Below, piece by piece: positions 6,661 through 10,565 of a stretch of 10,565 nucleotides of DNA; positions within the stretch are counted from its first letter, which is position 1, and every line of letters begins with the position of its first letter. The translations under genes were made by a program, and so were the position numbers. This stretch comes from Campylobacteraceae bacterium (GTDB lineage: Bacteria > Campylobacterota > Campylobacteria > Campylobacterales > Sulfurovaceae): positions 1 to 10,565 of the forward strand of contig JALVQH010000268.1 in assembly GCA_027031505.1 (NCBI GenBank), in the 5' to 3' direction. The notes below the pieces were generated by a model. The model saw nothing but the letters and a program-made list of their open reading frames with translations. It was not told where the DNA came from and searched no databases.

Positions 6661-7791
6661 ATGCGGCTTACTGAAACAAAATATTTTCTCTCACTTCTCC
6701 TTTGGATCAGCAGTATCTCTGTGGGATTTTCGGCCGACCTGGCTGATCTCTATCGGTACAAATGCGAATCAAACGACGCACAAGCCTGTTTCAAACTCGG
6801 GAAACTTTATGATGCGATGCGTGAGACAAACCCGGAGAAAAAGCAGGCATTGATGTATCTTGAAAAAGCATGCACACTCGGAGTGGGCAATGCCTGTACC
6901 GACACGGCGCTGCACCTTCCCAAAAAGGATCCGCGTACGGTTGCACTTCTCCAAAAAGCCTGCAACCTCAAATCGGGTGAGGGATGCAGCAGTCTCGCCG
7001 TCCAGTATGCTCATGGATGGGGTACGAAACAGGATGTCAATCAATCCCTTCATTATTATCATCAAGGGTGCACACTGAAAGATTCCACCGGATGTTATGG
7101 GGTGGGGTATGCCTACCTTGAGGGGCTTGGTACCGCCAGGAACCCCTCAAAAGCAAATCACTATTTTTCGGCGGCGTGCAAGTTGGGAGGAGGTGACGGA
7201 TGCAGCGGCATGGGGTACCTCTACGAAATGGGGATCGGTGTCCCCCGCGACTATGCCCGGGCGATGCGGTACTACCGCCAGTCCTGCACCCTGAACTACA
7301 GTGTCGGATGCACCAATGCCGGAGACCTCTACCGGGATGCCAAAGGGGTCAGAAAAGATCTCAGTGCGGCCAAACCGTATTATCTCAAAGGGTGCCGTCT
7401 CGGCGACGACGAAGCATGCCGTCGACTGAAGACGCTTTATGGAATTCATTTTTCAGAGCGTTCCATTATTGATGCTGTGATACGGTGGATAAAAGGGTGG
7501 TCCGATACGGATGTGAAACTGGATGTGCACTATCTTTCATATCGGGAGGGATGGGCATGGATCGAAACGGTTCCACATTATGCCGACGGCAAAAAACACG
7601 AGGTGAAAATCGATGCTTTGCTGAGAAAAAAAGAAGACAAATGGAAGGTCGTGTATGTGGCAGACAACGACGATGGCCTGAGCAGAACAGAGAGGGTAAA
7701 AAAAGACAAAACCTTGCAGCGATTTCTGAAAAAACCGTATGGGATAGTTCCGCTCTCTATTTTTGATCACAATACAAAGGATATACCATGA
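6661..7791 (+). CDS. Exported Sel1-repeat (Hcp-like cysteine-rich) protein with C-terminal beta domain
   Basis: The product has 376 residues. The ATG at 6661 is chosen because AGGAG (6647-6651) lies 9 nt upstream and the signal peptide (residues 1 to about 25, ending SVGFSA) then starts correctly. An earlier in-frame ATG at 6625 overlaps the previous stop and would bury the signal. Residues 35-253 are Sel1-type alpha/alpha repeats with seven CX7C pairs (for example KACTLGVGNAC and AACKLGGGDGC). In Helicobacter cysteine-rich proteins such pairs form one disulfide per repeat, and the family is characteristic of Campylobacterota. These repeats act as protein-binding scaffolds. Residues about 280-376 form a separate basic, beta-rich domain (WAWIETVPHY, DKWKVVYVADNDD) that I do not recognise. 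The stop overlaps the next start as ATGA (7788-7791), which indicates translational coupling with the LprI-like gene. Confidence 0.9.
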   Translation: MRLTETKYFLSLLLWISSISVGFSADLADLYRYKCESNDAQACFKLGKLYDAMRETNPEKKQALMYLEKACTLGVGNACTDTALHLPKKDPRTVALLQKACNLKSGEGCSSLAVQYAHGWGTKQDVNQSLHYYHQGCTLKDSTGCYGVGYAYLEGLGTARNPSKANHYFSAACKLGGGDGCSGMGYLYEMGIGVPRDYARAMRYYRQSCTLNYSVGCTNAGDLYRDAKGVRKDLSAAKPYYLKGCRLGDDEACRRLKTLYGIHFSERSIIDAVIRWIKGWSDTDVKLDVHYLSYREGWAWIETVPHYADGKKHEVKIDALLRKKEDKWKVVYVADNDDGLSRTERVKKDKTLQRFLKKPYGIVPLSIFDHNTKDIP

Positions 7792-8177
7792 ATCTCACAA
7801 AGCATCTTCTGCTTCTGTTTCTGTTGAGCCCAATGCTCTCAAGTGCAAGCCCCTCTCACGTGAACTGCAAAGACTACACCTCGCTCTCTACGCATGCAAT
7901 GCTCCAGTGCGAAGATACAAAATTGCACCGCTATGATCGGCAACTCAATTCAGCCTACAAAAAACTGATGCACAAGCTTCCTCCCGAAGAGCGTACCCGA
8001 CTCAAAAGAGCCGAAAAAGCATGGATCGCTTATCGTGACGCAGAATGCAGTTTTGAAGGGTTTGAGATGCGGGGTGGCTCCGGTGAAGCGTTGTTGACCC
8101 AGGGCTGTCTCATTGTCAAAACCAAATACCGCCTTCAGGAGCTCCGTCAGATGCTGAAAAATAGTTTTCAGAATTGA
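7788..8177 (+). CDS. LprI/DUF1311-family protein, putative periplasmic lysozyme inhibitor
   Basis: The product has 129 residues. The ATG at 7788 overlaps the upstream stop by 4 nt and has AAAGG (7776-7780) in front. A signal peptide covers residues 1 to about 21 (LLLLFLLSPMLSSA). The mature part has the DUF1311 pattern: Cys27, then MLQCEDTKLHRYDRQLNSAYKKLM, then LKRAEKAWIAYRDAECSFE, a Gly-rich GGSGE, a fourth Cys in TQGC, and TKYRLQELRQML. The spacing of the four cysteines fits two disulfides as in this family. LprI of Mycobacterium tuberculosis is reported to inhibit lysozyme, but many DUF1311 members are uncharacterised, so the biochemical role is by family analogy. It is the last gene of the P1 operon. 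The 214 nt to the next gene hold P2 and its leader. Confidence 0.88.
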   Translation: MNLTKHLLLLFLLSPMLSSASPSHVNCKDYTSLSTHAMLQCEDTKLHRYDRQLNSAYKKLMHKLPPEERTRLKRAEKAWIAYRDAECSFEGFEMRGGSGEALLTQGCLIVKTKYRLQELRQMLKNSFQN

Positions 8178-8270
8178 TCCGTATCTTTTGGCTACAGGCG
8201 CATCGTTCTTTTCCTGTCGAATCTCCAGCATCGTAATACTTCTATCGGTTGTAAATGGATACAGGGGGCG

Positions 8271-8328
8271 ATTTTACCGCTCTTCACACCACCGATGCAA
8301 CATCTATGCAACACTTCCGGGTTATAAT
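8271..8328 (+). promoter_or_regulatory. Promoter P2 with Pho-box-like direct repeat
   Basis: ATGCAAC lies at 8295-8301 and 8306-8312, followed after 10 nt by a perfect TATAAT (8323-8328). ATTTTA at 8271 is 24 nt before the first heptamer, as at P1 and P3. The 25 nt from CCACCG to the second repeat plus one base (8289-8313) match P1 and P3 exactly. The spacer before the -10 differs among the three, which argues for selection on the box itself. The preceding 8178-8270 contains nothing I can identify, and no terminator is evident for the upstream operon. Confidence 0.8.
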
Positions 8329-8336
8329 TGGGTATG

Positions 8337-8368
8337 GGCTTTATCATCTGGCGTGGCAATAAGAAGCC
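8337..8368 (+). promoter_or_regulatory. 5' leader stem-loop downstream of P2
   Basis: GGCTT (8337-8341) pairs with AAGCC (8364-8368). TAT just inside (8342-8344) can also pair with ATA (8359-8361), leaving a larger loop than in the P1 and P3 leaders. It starts 8 nt after the -10. Much of the 17-nt longer leader here is accounted for by this larger loop. Confidence 0.4.
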
Positions 8369-8391
8369 AAAACTGTATAGAGGAGAAAGAG

Positions 8392-9180
8392 ATGTGGAAA
8401 AAAATAGTGTTGGGATTGGTGATTTTTATTGGAGTTGTGCTGGCTTTGGTGATGGTAATGACAGCCGGGATGACGGATACGGCGGAGTCTTTTTTCGAGA
8501 GTGTGGCTGCCAAACAGTATGACAAGGCGTACAGCTATCTCTCCGAGGATTTTACCCGGAGCATCAGCAAGGAACAGTTGATCGCGTACATGGAGCGTAC
8601 CGGGCTGCAGAACTATCGTGATGTGAGTTGGGGCAATCGCTCTGTCGAGGGGAAACGTGGAGAGATAGAAGGGACGGTTGAGACCCTCTCAGGTGGAGCC
8701 ATACCCATCACCGTCAAGTGCATCAAAAAAAGTGACGGAAGCTGGCGTATCTATGCGATCAACAAACCGGCTTCGGGCATTGTGCAGAAGGAGACGGCCG
8801 AGCCGGTCATGCTCTTGAAGGCGCCTGACACCGAGAAGGCCATCAAGCTGGTCAAAGAGACCATGCGACATTTTGCGCACGCGGTCAATCAGAAGGACAT
8901 GACTGACCTTCATGCTTATGCTGCAGCAGTATTTCAGAAACAGGTTAGTGTTGAAAAGCTCAATAATGCGTTCAAATCTTTTATGGAGACGCAGGTAGAT
9001 TTTACTGTATTGGACAGGATGAACCCTCATCTTGACTTCCAGCCAAAGATCAAAGAAGGTGGGACGTTGATCCTCGAAGGCACCTACTCCACTAGCCCGA
9101 GTAAGGTTTACTTTGTGCTGAAGTATTCGCGGGAAAAAGAGGCGTGGAAGCTTGTCGGTATCAATGTTGAGGTCAAATAA
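8392..9180 (+). CDS. Membrane-anchored tandem NTF2-like (DUF4878-type) protein, copy 2
   Basis: The product has 262 residues. The ATG at 8392 has AGAGGAG (8379-8385), just as in copy 1. The frame is open further upstream, to an ATG at 8188, but that stretch runs through promoter P2 and is not coding. The layout equals copy 1: N-terminal membrane helix (about 5-25), then two NTF2-like modules. Differences cluster in the membrane helix and in the linker between modules (residues about 137-152). The first module's helix (TDTAESFFESVAAKQYDKAYSYLSEDF) is unchanged, which suggests purifying selection. It is followed after 10 nt by the HK#2 kinase, so the pair probably forms one transcript and may act together, for example as a ligand-binding periplasmic partner of the sensor (inference). 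Confidence 0.87.
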   Translation: MWKKIVLGLVIFIGVVLALVMVMTAGMTDTAESFFESVAAKQYDKAYSYLSEDFTRSISKEQLIAYMERTGLQNYRDVSWGNRSVEGKRGEIEGTVETLSGGAIPITVKCIKKSDGSWRIYAINKPASGIVQKETAEPVMLLKAPDTEKAIKLVKETMRHFAHAVNQKDMTDLHAYAAAVFQKQVSVEKLNNAFKSFMETQVDFTVLDRMNPHLDFQPKIKEGGTLILEGTYSTSPSKVYFVLKYSREKEAWKLVGINVEVK

Positions 9181-9190
9181 AAAAGAGGAA

Positions 9191-10375
9191 ATGATAAAAA
9201 AGGTACCATCTCCCATGCACATTTCTAAACACCTCCAATATTACATCACAACCCATGACCACAAATCGGTCATGCTGACCGGTGTGCTGGTAGCGACGGC
9301 GGGGTTGTTTTTAATGTTCGGTGTGTGGGCATGGGTGGTAGGCGCAGTGTACATCGCCATACTCAAAGAAGTGCTGGGGCTCTTGACGGTGGGATTGCTC
9401 GTGTGGCATCTGCGCTCGGAGCGGACGCTTCTCGTGGCGTCGCTGTTTCTCGGGTTGGTGGAGATCGAGGGGTTTTCGTCGATCCTGGGGGCGGTGTATT
9501 ATGATTTTCTCGTCATATATCCTTTTTTCCCGGTGTTTGGTTTTTTCTTTTTCTTCCGGTTGCGCACGGCGTTGTGGTTGTCGGTGGTGCATATCGCCGT
9601 GTGGCTGCTTTTTGCTGCCGGTGTCTTTCGCACGGCACCTCTCAACCCGGCGCTGGAGTACCTGCCGCTGGTCAGTATGCTTGCCAGTACCCTCGTGGTG
9701 CTCCTCGTCGGGGTGATCTACCACATCTCTACTGAGATCACTTACCAAAAACTCCAGCATGCCAACGCCGAAAAAACGCTGCTGCTGCGTGAAATCCACC
9801 ACCGCATCAAAAATAATCTCAACAAAATAGCCTCCGCCCTTGGCTTACAGATCCTCCGCGTCCGCCAGGGGCACTCCGTCTCTCCCGAAGAGATCCTCAC
9901 GACCAACAAACTCCGGATCGAAGCGATGTCACTGGTACACGAAGCCCTCTACCACTCCGAGGATATCGCCCGGGTCGATATGGCCGCCTATGCCCGCAAA
10001 CTCCTCGATCTCATCGCCCGTACCCATGAGCGTACGCTTCCGATACACCTCGAAGCCGAGGGGGTCACCCTCCCTCCGGACAAAGCCCTGCGCATCGGTA
10101 CCATTCTCAACGAACTCATCACCAATACCCTCAAACACACTCCGGCTGACGCTCCGGATCTGCAGATCGACATCGCTCTGATTCTCGAGGAGGACTCCTG
10201 CCGCCTCACCTACACCCAGACCGGTCATCCCGATCCCGTCGATGCCGCTTCTCTCGCCCGTTCCCAGGGGCTCGGGATGATGCTCATCCGCCTCTCCGCC
10301 GAAGAGCTCGGAGGCAAACTTGTCACCCGGTCGGAGCATAATTCCCTCATTTTTACGATTTTATTCCCCTGCTGA
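9191..10375 (+). CDS. Membrane sensor histidine kinase HK#2, HisKA_2 type
   Basis: The product has 394 residues from ATG 9191. The purine-rich AGAGGA (9184-9189) is unusually close to that codon, so ATG 9215 (residue 9) is an alternative; an ATG at 9152 lies inside the upstream gene. Residues about 26-185 carry roughly six hydrophobic segments, including a very Phe-rich one (PFFPVFGFFFFF), with no sizeable extracytoplasmic domain, so sensing is likely within the membrane or through a partner. The HisKA_2 block is LLLREIHHRIKNNLNKIASALGLQ, with His204 the probable phosphoacceptor (His203 adjacent). The ATPase domain has an N-box (ILNELITNTLKH, Asn307, Asn312) and a G2 loop (GLGMM, 360-364). 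The G1 Asp is replaced: Y-T-Q343-T-G345. The C-terminus ends FPC. A cognate response regulator is absent here and may be encoded elsewhere. Its placement behind P2 suggests autoregulation. Confidence 0.9.
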   Translation: MIKKVPSPMHISKHLQYYITTHDHKSVMLTGVLVATAGLFLMFGVWAWVVGAVYIAILKEVLGLLTVGLLVWHLRSERTLLVASLFLGLVEIEGFSSILGAVYYDFLVIYPFFPVFGFFFFFRLRTALWLSVVHIAVWLLFAAGVFRTAPLNPALEYLPLVSMLASTLVVLLVGVIYHISTEITYQKLQHANAEKTLLLREIHHRIKNNLNKIASALGLQILRVRQGHSVSPEEILTTNKLRIEAMSLVHEALYHSEDIARVDMAAYARKLLDLIARTHERTLPIHLEAEGVTLPPDKALRIGTILNELITNTLKHTPADAPDLQIDIALILEEDSCRLTYTQTGHPDPVDAASLARSQGLGMMLIRLSAEELGGKLVTRSEHNSLIFTILFPC

Positions 10376-10381
10376 CACACC

Positions 10382-10439
10382 ATTTTATCACTCTTCACAC
10401 CACCGATGCAACATCTATGCAACATCTCCGAGGTATACT
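10382..10439 (+). promoter_or_regulatory. Promoter P3 with Pho-box-like direct repeat
   Basis: ATGCAAC lies at 10406-10412 and 10417-10423, a 10-nt spacer follows, then TATACT (10434-10439). The block begins with ATTTTA at 10382, 6 nt after the kinase stop. It would drive the lipoprotein gene beginning at 10486. It is the third occurrence of this architecture. Confidence 0.8.
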
Positions 10440-10448
10440 GGCGGTATG

Positions 10449-10462
10449 GGTTCTTTGGAACC
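10449..10462 (+). promoter_or_regulatory. 5' leader stem-loop downstream of P3
   Basis: GGTTC (10449-10453) pairs perfectly with GAACC (10458-10462) around TTTG. It starts 9 nt after the -10, the same place as in the P1 leader. The second strand differs from P1 at one base, giving T-A here and T-G there, so pairing is kept. Confidence 0.5.
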
Positions 10463-10485
10463 AAATACTGCAAAAGGAGTGCAAA

Positions 10486-10565
10486 ATGAAAACGGTAATG
10501 AAATGGGGAATGGTGAGTATCCTGATCCTTTTCTTGACAGCATGTGGTGGTGGATCGACCAACCC
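10486..10565 (+). CDS. Lipoprotein, N-terminus only (continues past window)
   Basis: The ATG at 10486 is preceded by AAGGAG (10474-10479). The 26 complete codons encode a type II signal peptide: basic start (MKTVMKWG), hydrophobic core (MVSILILF) and lipobox LTAC at residues 17-20, then GGGSTN, a flexible Gly-rich start of the mature lipoprotein. There is no Asp after the lipidated Cys. The function cannot be read from this fragment. It is the first gene after P3 and so is probably co-regulated with the two P1/P2 operons. Confidence 0.8.
   Translation, partial: MKTVMKWGMVSILILFLTACGGGSTN

Larger units (their letters stand above)
8271..9180 (+). repeat. Direct repeat: promoter plus NTF2-like gene (copy B of 421-1313)
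   Basis: This is the second copy of the promoter and gene block. The coding parts are equal in length with no frameshift in either copy, so both are probably functional. The 17-nt difference in total length lies in the leader. Confidence 0.85.
9962..10462 (+). repeat. Diverged direct repeat: kinase 3' end, promoter and leader (copy B of 1-501)
   Basis: This is the partner of 1-501. Kinase tail, stop-to-ATTTTA distance (6 nt), promoter block, -10 and leader hairpin are collinear with the first copy, and both leaders are 47 nt from the -10 to ATG. Similarity fades before the next gene, which is a lipoprotein here. Confidence 0.8.

Noticed and set aside
8178..8270. Terminator or small RNA after the LprI-like gene
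   Set aside because: I found no GC-rich stem followed by a T-run and no recognisable promoter for a separate RNA here.
8188..8391. N-terminal extension of NTF2-like copy 2 to an ATG at 8188
   Set aside because: The extension would translate straight through promoter P2 and its leader. The start at 8392 has a strong ribosome binding site and matches copy 1 exactly.
9152..9190. Earlier start for HK#2 at 9152
   Set aside because: It overlaps the end of the preceding gene, and the extra 13 residues are just that gene's end read in another frame; copy 1's gene gives nearly the same peptide at 1285.

Overview
The window looks like chromosomal DNA of a free-living Campylobacterota (epsilonproteobacterium), perhaps related to Sulfuricurvum, Sulfurimonas or Sulfurovum. 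This rests on the Hcp-type Sel1 protein with CX7C cysteine pairs, the HisKA_2 sensor kinase, tight gene packing and a single coding strand. The genus is a guess. All convincing genes are on the + strand. I see no tRNA, rRNA, CRISPR array, transposase or convincing intrinsic terminator.

Layout. (1) 1-414 is the 3' end of a HisKA_2 histidine kinase (HK#1). (2) Promoter P1 (about 421-478) precedes a likely seven-gene operon. Its genes encode a membrane-anchored tandem NTF2-like/DUF4878-type protein (525-1313), a 57-residue two-helix membrane protein (1324-1497), an exported multi-domain beta-rich protein (1586-3013), a secreted clostripain-family C11 cysteine protease (3026-5839), a cysteine-rich exported protein of unknown function (5858-6628), an exported Sel1/Hcp-like protein (6661-7791) and an LprI/DUF1311 lysozyme-inhibitor-like protein (7788-8177). 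(3) Promoter P2 (about 8271-8328) drives a second copy of the NTF2-like gene (8392-9180) followed by a full-length paralogue of the kinase (HK#2, 9191-10375). (4) Promoter P3 (about 10382-10439) precedes the start of a lipoprotein gene that runs off the window.

The main signal is the repeated architecture. Each of the three promoters carries the same direct repeat, ATGCAAC-N4-ATGCAAC (11-bp period), exactly 10 nt upstream of a TATAAT-like -10 element. This is the geometry of a Pho box bound by OmpR/PhoB-family response regulators, although the half-site sequence differs. A 5' leader hairpin recurs just after each predicted start site, with different stem sequences that still pair. The NTF2-like gene and the kinase are each present twice, with no length change in the compared parts. 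The locus therefore looks like an array of promoter-gene-kinase modules, one of which has a secreted-protease operon placed inside it.

Working model (inference): the membrane kinases, with a response regulator encoded elsewhere, control a local regulon. That regulon exports a protease, cysteine-rich accessory proteins and a putative lysozyme inhibitor to the periplasm or cell surface. The window does not show what stimulus is sensed or which proteins are cut.
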